The notes under the pieces were generated by a model. It was not told where the DNA came from. It was given only the letters and a program-made list of their open reading frames with translations, and made no database searches. From contig MGOE01000104.1 of assembly GCA_001797035.1 (NCBI GenBank), positions 13,326 to 19,984 of the forward strand: 6,659 bases of DNA, read 5' to 3'. Made by a program: the position numbers and the translations under genes. Positions 1 to 5,668 of this stretch are shown here, in pieces (position 1 is the first letter of the stretch; each line of letters opens with the position of its first letter). This DNA is from Chloroflexi bacterium RBG_16_72_14. GTDB taxonomy: Bacteria; Chloroflexota; Limnocylindria; Limnocylindrales; CSP1-4.

Positions 1-1
1 G

Positions 2-289
2 CTCCCGGACCCGGACACGCCGGCGCCCGTCAGGTTCCTGCCGCATTGGGACGCGAGCCTGCTGGTCCATGCGCGGCGGACCGGCGTCCTGCCCGAGCCG
101 CACCGGCCGCGGGTGTTCAGCTCCAGGAATCCGTTCTCGGTCGGCGTCTACCTCGTGGGCGGCCGGGCGGCCGGGGCGTGGTCGGTGCGGGACGGCCGGG
201 TCGTCACGGACCCGTTCGAGGACCTCGGCGCCCGCGACCGGGACGCCGTGGAGGCGGAGCGCGCCGCGGTGGAGGCCTTCCACGCCTGA
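2..289 (+). CDS. Winged-helix DNA-binding protein, AlkZ-like (C-terminal part)
   Basis: The last 95 codons of a gene that begins before the window; the frame is open from base 2 to a TGA at 287-289. Near residues 13-33 it reads FLPHWDASLLVHARRTGVLPE, and further on VYLVGGRAAGAWSVRDGRV. This is the pattern of the C-terminal part of winged-helix DNA-binding domain proteins (PF06224, the AlkZ/YcaQ superfamily): an 'LPxWD..L..H..R..ILP' motif, then a beta-hairpin with VDGRVAGTW-like wording. Some characterised members are DNA glycosylases that unhook interstrand crosslinks or remove alkylated bases, but most actinobacterial and Chloroflexota homologues are untested. The catalytic N-terminal part is outside the window, so glycosylase activity cannot be judged. 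The gene converges on the next one, with only 3 nt between the stop codons and no visible terminator. Confidence 0.8.
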   Translation, partial: LPDPDTPAPVRFLPHWDASLLVHARRTGVLPEPHRPRVFSSRNPFSVGVYLVGGRAAGAWSVRDGRVVTDPFEDLGARDRDAVEAERAAVEAFHA

Positions 290-292
290 CGG

Positions 293-1429
293 TCACGCGC
301 GGCGGGTGCCCCCGTGTCGTCGCCGCCACGTGCCGATGACCGCCGCCGCGACGGACGCCATGAGGAACATGACGACCGCGGCGACGTTGAGCGTGCCGCC
401 GAGGCGCCAGGCTCCCGGCAGGTCGAGCAGGTCGCCGCCGACCACACGCACCAGCAGGCCCGCGTGGAGCAAGGCGAGGTGACCGTAGAACACGGGGTGG
501 TAGGGGAGCGGTACCCGGAGCACCCCGGGCAGGATGACGGGCGCGTGGCCGAACACCATCGAGATCACGAAGCCCAGGAAGGCGCCGTGCAGCGCGACGT
601 CGTACGCGGCGCCCGCGGTTACCGGGCCGGCGACCACCCACACCGCGCCCGAGACAGCGAGCCACGCGTATCCCGGCAGCAGGCACAGCGCGATAAACCG
701 CGTGACACCCCGGGCGCGGATCGTCCGCCGGGCGAGGTCGTAGCGCGCGGCCCAGGCCGCGATGCCTAGGAGGCTCGCGCCTGCGAGGCGGATCCCGACC
801 TCGGGTAGCACGAGCACCAGCGTCACGCCCACGATGAGCCCCTCCGAGGCGGCGACGAACGCGGCCCGCGCCCGCGCCGACGGCCGGACCAGCGCGGACA
901 GCTCCAGCCGCTCGCCCATGATCGTCATGACGAGGAACGCCACCAGCCACGGGACGACGACGGGCGTCGACTGGCCGACGGCCACGAGCAGCGCCGCGAC
1001 GAGCCAGGCGCCGGCGCCCGCCGCCTCAACGGCGAGGTGCAGCGAGCGCTGGAGCTGCGAGAAGGCGACGTAGATCGCCACGAACACGGCGCCGCCGGCG
1101 GCGAGTGCGAGCGCCGCGGTGGCCTGGGGCGCGCCCGCGACGAGCGCGACGCCCCCGGCGCCGGTCACCAGCGGCGCGAGGTAACCCCACGGGCGTCCGA
1201 GCGCCACCGCCCGCTCCAGCGCGATCAGCGTGCCGAGGAACCCGAGCGTCATCAGCACTCCGTGCGACGGCGCCAGGCGCGCGGCCTCCGATGGCATGGG
1301 CGTCCCGATCAGCACCAGCGCCCCGGCGAGACCGGCCACCAGGGCGGCGCCGCCGAGCAGGAGCATCGCGAGCCGGGCCGCCCGCGAGACATCATCGACG
1401 TCCACGCCGGACGACGGGAGGCCGGCCAC
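293..1429 (-). CDS. Polytopic membrane protein, NnrS / haem-copper-like
   Basis: A 378-residue, strongly hydrophobic protein with about ten to twelve predicted membrane segments, the first near residues 20-42, and a basic C-terminal tail (TWRRRHGG). Histidines sit at the ends of or inside membrane helices: H56 (SHGVLMTLGFLGT), H131, H281 and H295 (HGAFLGFVISMVFGHAPV), then H311, H317 and H322 (PYHPVFYGHLALLH). This layout resembles the NnrS family, membrane proteins that bind haem and copper and protect against nitric oxide, and is more loosely like cytochrome oxidase subunit I. The family call comes from motif layout and is moderate; the NO role is only inference. The GTG start at 1429 is favoured because GGAG lies 8 nt upstream; a later GTG at codon 9 is the alternative. 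No nitrite or NO reductase gene is nearby. It is divergent from the lipoprotein gene across a gap of about 98 nt. Confidence 0.72.
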   Translation of the reverse strand: MAGLPSSGVDVDDVSRAARLAMLLLGGAALVAGLAGALVLIGTPMPSEAARLAPSHGVLMTLGFLGTLIALERAVALGRPWGYLAPLVTGAGGVALVAGAPQATAALALAAGGAVFVAIYVAFSQLQRSLHLAVEAAGAGAWLVAALLVAVGQSTPVVVPWLVAFLVMTIMGERLELSALVRPSARARAAFVAASEGLIVGVTLVLVLPEVGIRLAGASLLGIAAWAARYDLARRTIRARGVTRFIALCLLPGYAWLAVSGAVWVVAGPVTAGAAYDVALHGAFLGFVISMVFGHAPVILPGVLRVPLPYHPVFYGHLALLHAGLLVRVVGGDLLDLPGAWRLGGTLNVAAVVMFLMASVAAAVIGTWRRRHGGTRRA

Positions 1430-1437
1430 GTCAGCGG

Positions 1438-1441
1438 CTCC
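1438..1441 (-). promoter_or_regulatory. Ribosome binding site for the membrane protein
   Basis: On the minus strand GGAG is followed by 8 nt and then the GTG at 1429. This spacing is the main reason for choosing that GTG as the start. Confidence 0.5.
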
Positions 1442-1527
1442 GGAGCGGCGCAGGGATCGGGACGGGAGGGGCGATCATGGCGTCAGCCTAGCCGGAACCC
1501 CGTCGCCTTCGCGACCGTCCCGGGCCC

Positions 1528-2319
1528 ATGAAGCACCGACACCTCTTGCCTCTCGCGCTTGCCTCCATGCTCGGCCTCGCGGCCTGCACCGGGGGCGCGG
1601 CCACGCCGGCCCCCTCGTCGCCGCCCGCGTCCGCGGATCCGGCCACGGGTCTGGACGGGCGGACGTTCCTCTCGACCGGCGCCACCGGCGCCACGCTGGT
1701 GCCGGGCTCGCAGGTCCGGATCGCGTTCGCCGGCGGGAACATCGCGGCCAACGCGGGCTGCAACTCGATGAGCGGCTCGTACACGATCGTGGGCGACCGG
1801 CTCGACGTGGACCTGCTGGCGATGACCGAGATGGCCTGCGAGGAGCCGCTGATGGCCCAGGACGGTTGGGTCGCGGCCCTGCTCGACGGGGCGACGATCA
1901 CCCTCGACGGCGACACGCTCACGCTGGCCAAGGACGGCGTGGCGCTCACGCTCCAGGATCGCGAGGTCGCAGACCCCGACCGGCCGCTCCTCGGCACCCG
2001 CTGGGTCGTGGACGGGCTCATCTCCGGCGACGCGGTGTCCAGCGTCCCGCAGGGCGTCACCGCGGCCCTCGTGTTCGCGGACGGGCGGGTGGACGTGGAG
2101 GCCGGCTGCAACACCGGCTCCGGCACGGTCAGGATCGACGGCGCGACGATCGTGTTCGGGCCCATCGCCCTCACCAAGATGGCCTGCGGCGAGGCGGCGA
2201 TGGCGGTCGAACAGGCGGTGACCACAGTGCTGACAGGCGAGGCAGGCTACGCGATCGAGGCCGGGTCGCTCACGCTCACCAACGGCGCCGCGGGCCTGAT
2301 GCTTCGCGCGGCACCCTGA
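1528..2319 (+). CDS. Lipoprotein with two META domains
   Basis: A 263-residue predicted lipoprotein. It has a short basic N-terminus (MKHRH), a hydrophobic stretch and a lipobox L17-A18-A19-C20, so C20 should be lipidated and the protein anchored on the outer face of the membrane. Residues 21-41 are a Ala/Pro/Ser-rich linker. Two META (HslJ-type, PF03724) domains follow, about residues 42-146 and 153-263. Each carries the family signatures: GCN at 77-79 with MAC at 102-104, and GCN at 193-195 with MAC at 218-220. The copies therefore look like an internal duplication, and each keeps a cysteine pair (C78/C104, C194/C220) that could form a disulfide. E. coli HslJ is linked to heat and novobiocin resistance, but the biochemical role of META domains is not settled. 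No clear Shine-Dalgarno sequence precedes the ATG. The gene converges on the FMN reductase with a 25-nt gap. Confidence 0.88.
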   Translation: MKHRHLLPLALASMLGLAACTGGAATPAPSSPPASADPATGLDGRTFLSTGATGATLVPGSQVRIAFAGGNIAANAGCNSMSGSYTIVGDRLDVDLLAMTEMACEEPLMAQDGWVAALLDGATITLDGDTLTLAKDGVALTLQDREVADPDRPLLGTRWVVDGLISGDAVSSVPQGVTAALVFADGRVDVEAGCNTGSGTVRIDGATIVFGPIALTKMACGEAAMAVEQAVTTVLTGEAGYAIEAGSLTLTNGAAGLMLRAAP

Positions 2320-2325
2320 GCACCG

Positions 2326-2340
2326 GCCCGGGCGCCGGGC
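2326..2340. terminator. Short GC hairpin between convergent genes
   Basis: GCCCGG, a 3-nt loop (GCG) and CCGGGC form a perfect 6-bp stem in the 25-nt gap between two convergent stop codons (2319 and 2345). It could slow or stop transcription from both sides. There is no T-run on either strand, so it is not a canonical intrinsic terminator, and in DNA this GC-rich such stems also arise by chance. Confidence 0.3.
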
Positions 2341-2344
2341 GGCT

Positions 2345-2992
2345 TCACCCCTGGTCGCGCGCCAGCAGCTGCTCGAAGGGCACCGGGTCGGCGAACGGGT
2401 CCGGCCCGGGCTTCGCGTCGCGCGTCACGAGGGCTGTCGCAAGCTCGCGGCCGGCCCGCGCGATCCGATCGGCCAGCGACGGCTCCATCGGGTCCCCGCC
2501 CGTGCCCCAGTCCTCGGCCGCGGCGAACACCGCGGTGGGGACCACGGCCGCTCCCAGGTAGACGAACAGCGGCCGCAAGGCGTGGTCGAGGGCCAGCGAG
2601 TGGCGGGCCGTGCCGGCGGTCGCCGCCACGAGCACCGGCACCCCGGCCAGCGCGTCACGCTCCAGCACGTCGAAGAACAGCTTGAACAGCCCGCTGTACG
2701 AGGCGCTGTAGACGGGCGTGACGGCGATCAGCCCGTCGGCGCCGACGACGTCCTCGATCGACGCCTGCAGGACAGGGCTGGGGAACCCGGTCAGCAGGTT
2801 GCTCACGAGGTCCTGGGCGTGGTCACGGAGCTCGATCATGGTCACGCCCGCGTCGATGCCCTTCGCCGCGAGCTCGCCGACGGTCGCGGCCGCGAGCCGG
2901 TCCGCCAGCAGGCGTGTCGCAGACGGCTGCCCGAGACCGGCGTGGACGACGACGATCGTGCGCCGGCGGATGGGCGTGGGCGCGTTGGCCAT
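2345..2992 (-). CDS. NAD(P)H-dependent FMN reductase, CE1759-like partner of a luciferase-like monooxygenase
   Basis: A 215-residue flavodoxin-fold reductase expected to reduce FMN with NAD(P)H in the cytoplasm and pass the reduced flavin to its partner monooxygenase. Visible features are a first beta strand (TIVVVHAGL, residues 12-20), an FMN-phosphate loop G19-LGQPSATR-L28, and the family's flavin-binding/dimer segment PVYSASYSGLFKLFFDVL (93-110). The length is typical of NADPH-dependent FMN reductases (PF03358). The context, directly after a CE1758-like luciferase-family gene with 13 nt between them, matches the known 'LLM-partnered FMN reductase' type. The ATG at 2992 is preferred because the fold begins just after it and the upstream codons lie inside the monooxygenase gene. 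No strong Shine-Dalgarno sequence is seen, so translation may be coupled to the upstream gene. Transcription should come from the promoter at 4157-4186. Confidence 0.88.
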   Translation of the reverse strand: MANAPTPIRRRTIVVVHAGLGQPSATRLLADRLAAATVGELAAKGIDAGVTMIELRDHAQDLVSNLLTGFPSPVLQASIEDVVGADGLIAVTPVYSASYSGLFKLFFDVLERDALAGVPVLVAATAGTARHSLALDHALRPLFVYLGAAVVPTAVFAAAEDWGTGGDPMEPSLADRIARAGRELATALVTRDAKPGPDPFADPVPFEQLLARDQG

Positions 2993-3005
2993 GGTGGGTG
3001 GTCGC

Positions 3006-4109
3006 CTACGCCACCGAGACCGGCGATGCGGCGGCGGCGTCACGGGCGGCCACCAGGCCCGCGTGCGTCGGCGCATCGGGCACGTGGGCGGGCGTGAGCG
3101 CGGCGAACTCGCGCCGCAGGACGGGCACGACCTCGCCCGCGAGCAGGTCCAGCTGCTCGAGGACCGTGTTGAGCGGCAGGCCCGCGTGGTCGACGAGGAA
3201 CAGCTGGCGCTGGTAGTCGCCGACGTACTCACGGAACGTCAAGGTCCGGTCGATGACCTGCTGCGGGCTGCCGACCGTGAGCGGCGTCTGGTCGGTGAAG
3301 TCCTCGAGCGAGGGGCCATGGCCGTAGACGGGCGCGTTGTCGAAGTAGGGCCGGAACTCGCGGACCGCATCCTGGCTGTTGTGGCGCATGAACACCTGGC
3401 CGCCGAGCCCGACGATCGCCTGGTCTGCCCGGCCGTGGCCATAGTGCTCGAACCGCCGACGGTAGAGCGCGACCATCCGCTGCGTGTGCTCCTTGGGCCA
3501 GAAGATGTGGTTGGCGAAGAAGCCGTCGCCGTAGTAGGCGGCCTGCTCGGGGATCTCCGGGCTGCGGATCGAGCCGTGCCACACGAACGGCGGGACGCCG
3601 TCCAGCGGTCGGGGCGTGGAGGTGAAGCCCGTGAGCGGCGTGCGGAAGCGACCCTCCCAGTCCACGACGTCCTCGCGCCACAGCCGGTGGAGCAGCGCGT
3701 AGTTCTCCACGGCGAGCGCGATGCCGTTGCGGATGTCCTGCCCGAACCAGGGGTAGACGGGGCCCGTGTTGCCGCGACCGAGCATGATGTCCACGCGGCC
3801 GGCGGCGAGGTGCTGGAGCATCGCGTAGTCCTCGGCGATCTTCACCGGGTCGTTGGTGGTGATGAGCGTCGTGGCGGTGGACAGGATCAGGCGCTCGGTG
3901 CGCGCTGCGATGTAGCCCAGCATCGTGGTGGGTGAGGAGGGGACGAAGGGCGGGTTGTGGTGCTCGCCCGAGGCGAACACGTCGAGGCCCAGCTCCTCCG
4001 CCTTGAGCGCCAGCGTGACCATGGACGCGATGCGCTCGCCCTCAGTGGGCCGCCGCCCGGTGGTGGGGTCCGGCGTGACGTCGCCGACCGTGAAGATTCC
4101 GAACTGCAT
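3006..4109 (-). CDS. Luciferase-like FMN-dependent monooxygenase, CE1758-like
   Basis: A 367-residue TIM-barrel flavin monooxygenase of the bacterial luciferase superfamily (PF00296), which uses reduced FMN and oxygen to oxidise an unknown organic substrate. Visible signatures are the N-terminus MQFGIFTVGDVTPDPTTGR, the EHHNPPF motif at 49-55, the strand and loop STATTLITTNDPVKIAEDYA (77-96), and AGRVDIMLGRGN at 103-114, which lies near the flavin phosphate in the family. The length fits a full single-domain member. The start at 4109 is chosen because family members begin there with MQFGIF, GGGA lies 6-8 nt upstream, and the promoter predicts a transcript start near 4150. In-frame ATGs at 4121 (GGAAGGA only 3 nt away) and 4145 (almost at the predicted transcript start) are less likely. 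It leads a two-gene operon with the FMN reductase. Confidence 0.9.
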   Translation of the reverse strand: MQFGIFTVGDVTPDPTTGRRPTEGERIASMVTLALKAEELGLDVFASGEHHNPPFVPSSPTTMLGYIAARTERLILSTATTLITTNDPVKIAEDYAMLQHLAAGRVDIMLGRGNTGPVYPWFGQDIRNGIALAVENYALLHRLWREDVVDWEGRFRTPLTGFTSTPRPLDGVPPFVWHGSIRSPEIPEQAAYYGDGFFANHIFWPKEHTQRMVALYRRRFEHYGHGRADQAIVGLGGQVFMRHNSQDAVREFRPYFDNAPVYGHGPSLEDFTDQTPLTVGSPQQVIDRTLTFREYVGDYQRQLFLVDHAGLPLNTVLEQLDLLAGEVVPVLRREFAALTPAHVPDAPTHAGLVAARDAAAASPVSVA

Positions 4110-4156
4110 CGTGGGTCCCATGTGTCCTTCCGTGTGTGTCAGCATCGGCCGCCCAC

Positions 4157-4186
4157 ATCATACGACCGTGATAGTTGCACAGTCAA
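4157..4186 (-). promoter_or_regulatory. Sigma70-type promoter of the monooxygenase operon
   Basis: Reading the minus strand, TTGACT (plus 4181-4186) is followed by an 18-nt spacer and TATGAT (plus 4157-4162). These match the sigma70 consensus boxes at 5 of 6 positions each. The predicted transcript start is near 4150, giving a leader of about 40 nt to the ATG at 4109. Such AT-rich boxes stand out in this GC-rich DNA. Confidence 0.65.
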
Positions 4187-4190
4187 CCAT
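4171..4190. promoter_or_regulatory. Inverted repeat over the -35 box, probable operator
   Basis: A 20-bp interrupted dyad of form AT-n-GTTG-n6-CAAC-n-AT. It covers the whole -35 box of the minus-strand promoter and ends 4 nt before the ATG of the divergent acetyltransferase gene. GTTG/CAAC half sites are common in MarR-like and related repressor operators. A protein bound here would block the monooxygenase operon and could also affect the acetyltransferase gene. The regulator is not in the window, unless it is the ArsR protein, whose own site looks different. Confidence 0.45.
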
Positions 4191-4194
4191 CTGC

Positions 4195-4683
4195 ATGCCC
4201 GATACGCTGGGGGACGCGGACGACCGCCCCGTGCTCCGCCCAGCCACCCCCGCCGATGCCGAGGCGATCGCGGCCCTCGTGGACATCGCCCATCGCGACT
4301 ACGCCGCGCTGATCGGCCGCACCCCGCTGCCGATGCTGGCCGACCACGCCCGGGCGGTCCGCGAGCAGGAGGTGTGGGTGCTCGAGGCGGGCGACGGCCG
4401 GCTCGTCGGCGTCATCGAGCTCGTCGCGCATCCGGATCACCTGTGGGTGGAGAACGTTGCGGTCGAAGCGGCAGACCAGGGTCTCGGGCACGGCCGCCGC
4501 CTCCTGGTCCATGCGGAAGCGGAGGCGCGGCGTCGCGGCCTGTCCGAGGTGCGCCTGCTCACCAACGAGCGGTACGCCCGGAACATCGCGATGTACGTGC
4601 ACTACGGGTATGTCGAGACGCACCGCGAGCCGTACCAGGGCACCGACCTCGTCAACTTCCGCAAGGTGCTCGCCGCGACCTGA
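4195..4683 (+). CDS. GNAT-family N-acetyltransferase
   Basis: A 162-residue single-domain GNAT enzyme that transfers an acetyl group from acetyl-CoA to an amine; the substrate cannot be told. It begins with the usual LRPATPADAEAIAAL segment (14-28). The acetyl-CoA pyrophosphate loop follows strand VENVAV (85-90) and reads Q95-GLGHG-R101, the Q/R-x-x-G-x-G pattern. Near the end LLTNERYARNIAMYVHYGY is the common C-terminal motif with the 'N..MY...GY' wording, followed by a long final strand (VNFRKVL). The ATG at 4195 is chosen because the domain starts about 13 residues later. A GTG at 4168 is in frame but lies inside the divergent promoter. There is no clear Shine-Dalgarno sequence before either. 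The gene is divergent from the monooxygenase operon and ends 24 nt before the next promoter. Confidence 0.87.
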   Translation: MPDTLGDADDRPVLRPATPADAEAIAALVDIAHRDYAALIGRTPLPMLADHARAVREQEVWVLEAGDGRLVGVIELVAHPDHLWVENVAVEAADQGLGHGRRLLVHAEAEARRRGLSEVRLLTNERYARNIAMYVHYGYVETHREPYQGTDLVNFRKVLAAT

Positions 4684-4707
4684 TCCTGCGGGCCGGGAAT
4701 CGGGGGG

Positions 4708-4736
4708 TTGACACCGGGCGCAATCCATAACATAGT
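4708..4736 (+). promoter_or_regulatory. Sigma70-type promoter of the ArsR operon
   Basis: A consensus -35 box TTGACA (4708-4713), a 17-nt spacer and a -10-like box CATAGT (4731-4736, 4 of 6 matches). The predicted transcript start is about 4742-4744, essentially at the ATG at 4745, so the mRNA would be leaderless or nearly so. The -10 box is buried inside an inverted repeat. Confidence 0.6.
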
Positions 4737-4746
4737 GGTTATGGAT
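4723..4746. promoter_or_regulatory. Perfect 9-bp inverted repeat, probable ArsR operator
   Basis: ATCCATAAC (4723-4731), a 6-nt spacer and GTTATGGAT (4738-4746) make a perfect 24-bp dyad. It spans the -10 box and the first two bases of the ArsR start codon. ArsR-family proteins bind as dimers to such symmetric sites, often at their own promoters. Binding here would block RNA polymerase directly, so negative autoregulation is the natural reading. Its low GC content contrasts sharply with the flanking DNA. Confidence 0.7.
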
Positions 4747-5089
4747 GAGCACCGACCAGCTGAGCACCGTCTTTGGCGCCCTCGCCGATCCCACCCGGCG
4801 CGCGATCCTGGCCCGCCTCGCGGATGGGGACGCCAGCGTCCGGGACCTGACCGCGCCGTTCCGGGTGTCGCAACCCGCGATCTCGCGGCACCTCAAGGTG
4901 CTGGAGCAGGCGGGGCTCATCTCGCGCAGCCGGCGGGCGACCATCCGACTGAGCCACCTCGAGGGCGAGCCGCTGCGCGATGCCACCGCGTGGCTGGCCC
5001 GGTACCGCGAGTTCTGGGACCAGAGCTTCGAGCGGCTGGACGACCTGCTGGCGAGGATTCAGGACACGGAACGGGAAGGGAACGCATGA
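4745..5089 (+). CDS. ArsR-family transcriptional repressor
   Basis: A 114-residue winged-helix repressor. It opens with the family hallmark FGALADPTRRAILARLADGD (10-29), followed by a helix-turn-helix whose recognition helix is about SQPAISRHLKVLEQAGLI (42-59), then a wing (SRSRRATIRL). There is no cysteine at all, so the classic metal-binding ArsR/SmtB mechanism is excluded in its usual form. The C-terminal helix with W83, Y87, W91 and DDLL is typical of ArsR proteins encoded next to SRPBCC genes. The ATG at 4745 is chosen because it gives the full family N-terminus; the ATG at 4741 is in another frame. No Shine-Dalgarno sequence precedes it, in keeping with a leaderless mRNA. The stop overlaps the next gene by 4 nt (ATGA). 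It probably represses its own operon through the inverted repeat at its start; the signal is unknown. Confidence 0.92.
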   Translation: MSTDQLSTVFGALADPTRRAILARLADGDASVRDLTAPFRVSQPAISRHLKVLEQAGLISRSRRATIRLSHLEGEPLRDATAWLARYREFWDQSFERLDDLLARIQDTEREGNA

Positions 5090-5574
5090 TGGGAGCTCTC
5101 GAGGTCACGGCGCCGGCAGGCGTCCCGTTCATCGACTTCAGCCGCGAGTTCGATGCGCCGCGCGATCTGGTGTTCCGCGCCTGGACCGAGCCGGACCTGC
5201 TCGTCCAGTGGCTCGGCCCCCGCCGCCTCACGATGATCATCGACGAGTACGACGTCCGCGACGGCGGCCGGTGGCGCTACGTCCACCGCGACTCGGACGG
5301 CACGGAGTACGGGTTCCACGGCGTGTTCCACGGCACGCCGCGACCTGAGGGGATGGTCCAGACCTTCGAGTTCGAGGGCGCTCCCGGCCACGTGTCGCTC
5401 GACTCGGTGGTGCTCGAGGACCTGGGCGGCCGGACGAGGGTCAGGGGACGGTCGGTCCACCAGTCGGTCGAGGCGCGCGATGCCATGGTCCAGAGCGGCA
5501 TGGAGGGCGGTCTCCGCGAGGGCTTCGACCGGCTGGACGAGGTCCTCGGCAGCCTGCGCAGCAGGGTCACCTGA
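5086..5574 (+). CDS. SRPBCC (AHSA1-like) domain protein
   Basis: A 162-residue START/Bet v1-like fold protein of the AHSA1 group (COG3832/PF08327). The N-terminal strand and helix read FSREFDAPRDLVFRAWTEPD and are followed by LLVQWLGPRRLTM (about 18-50), then the DGGRWRYVHRDSDG hairpin and a YGFHGVFH segment, and a C-terminal helix (SGMEGGLREGFDRLDEVL) that closes the hydrophobic cavity. Such proteins bind small hydrophobic ligands; the ligand here is unknown. The ATG at 5086 overlaps the ArsR stop by 4 nt, with a purine-rich GGGAAGGG ending 5 nt upstream, so the two genes are co-transcribed and translationally coupled. The ATG at 5089 is an alternative start. The ArsR/SRPBCC pairing is very common in bacteria, and the SRPBCC protein may supply or remove the signal molecule, which is inference. 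Confidence 0.9.
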   Translation: MMGALEVTAPAGVPFIDFSREFDAPRDLVFRAWTEPDLLVQWLGPRRLTMIIDEYDVRDGGRWRYVHRDSDGTEYGFHGVFHGTPRPEGMVQTFEFEGAPGHVSLDSVVLEDLGGRTRVRGRSVHQSVEARDAMVQSGMEGGLREGFDRLDEVLGSLRSRVT

Positions 5575-5603
5575 GCGGGCCGAAGACGCGACCAGCGGCC
5601 CTT

Positions 5604-5617
5604 GGCACGCAGGTGCC
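5604..5617. repeat. Small hairpin between SRPBCC and flavodoxin genes
   Basis: GGCAC, a 4-nt loop (GCAG) and GTGCC form a perfect 5-bp stem, extendable by one wobble pair. It lies 30 nt after the SRPBCC stop and 52 nt before the flavodoxin start. No T-run follows, so it is not a standard terminator. It may be a weak attenuator or mRNA-processing site, or chance. Confidence 0.25.
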
Positions 5618-5655
5618 GCGGGCGCGACGGTGTCCCGGTCGTCGGCGTCCCTGCT

Positions 5656-5660
5656 GGAGG
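5656..5660 (+). promoter_or_regulatory. Shine-Dalgarno site fixing the TTG start
   Basis: GGAGG is followed by 8 nt and the TTG at 5669. It is the best ribosome binding site in this stretch and decides the flavodoxin start, since no suitable ATG is near. Confidence 0.6.
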
Positions 5661-5668
5661 GTGGGACC

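Noticed and set aside
1485..1490. TAGGCT on the minus strand as a -10 box for the membrane protein gene
   Set aside because: It fits the TANNNT pattern and lies a reasonable distance upstream, but no -35 match is found 16-18 nt further up, so it is too weak to annotate.
1230..2561. Plus-strand open frame of 443 codons overlapping the membrane protein, lipoprotein and reductase
   Set aside because: It crosses three supported genes, and its product is low-complexity Arg/Gly/Ala sequence typical of a shadow frame.
2993..3232. N-terminal extension of the FMN reductase up to 3232
   Set aside because: The added residues are a low-complexity shadow of the monooxygenase C-terminus, and the flavodoxin fold begins right after the ATG at 2992.
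2718..3935. Long plus-strand open frame of 405 codons opposite the reductase and monooxygenase genes
   Set aside because: It runs antisense to two well-recognised genes and its product has no recognisable motif. Long antisense frames are expected in DNA this GC-rich because stop codons are rare.
4741..4743. ATG at 4741 as the ArsR start
   Set aside because: It is in a different frame from the ArsR protein; the ATG at 4745 gives the correct family N-terminus.
5577..5601. GGGCC / GGCCC inverted repeat after the SRPBCC gene
   Set aside because: Five-base arms separated by 15 nt in GC-rich DNA are not distinctive.
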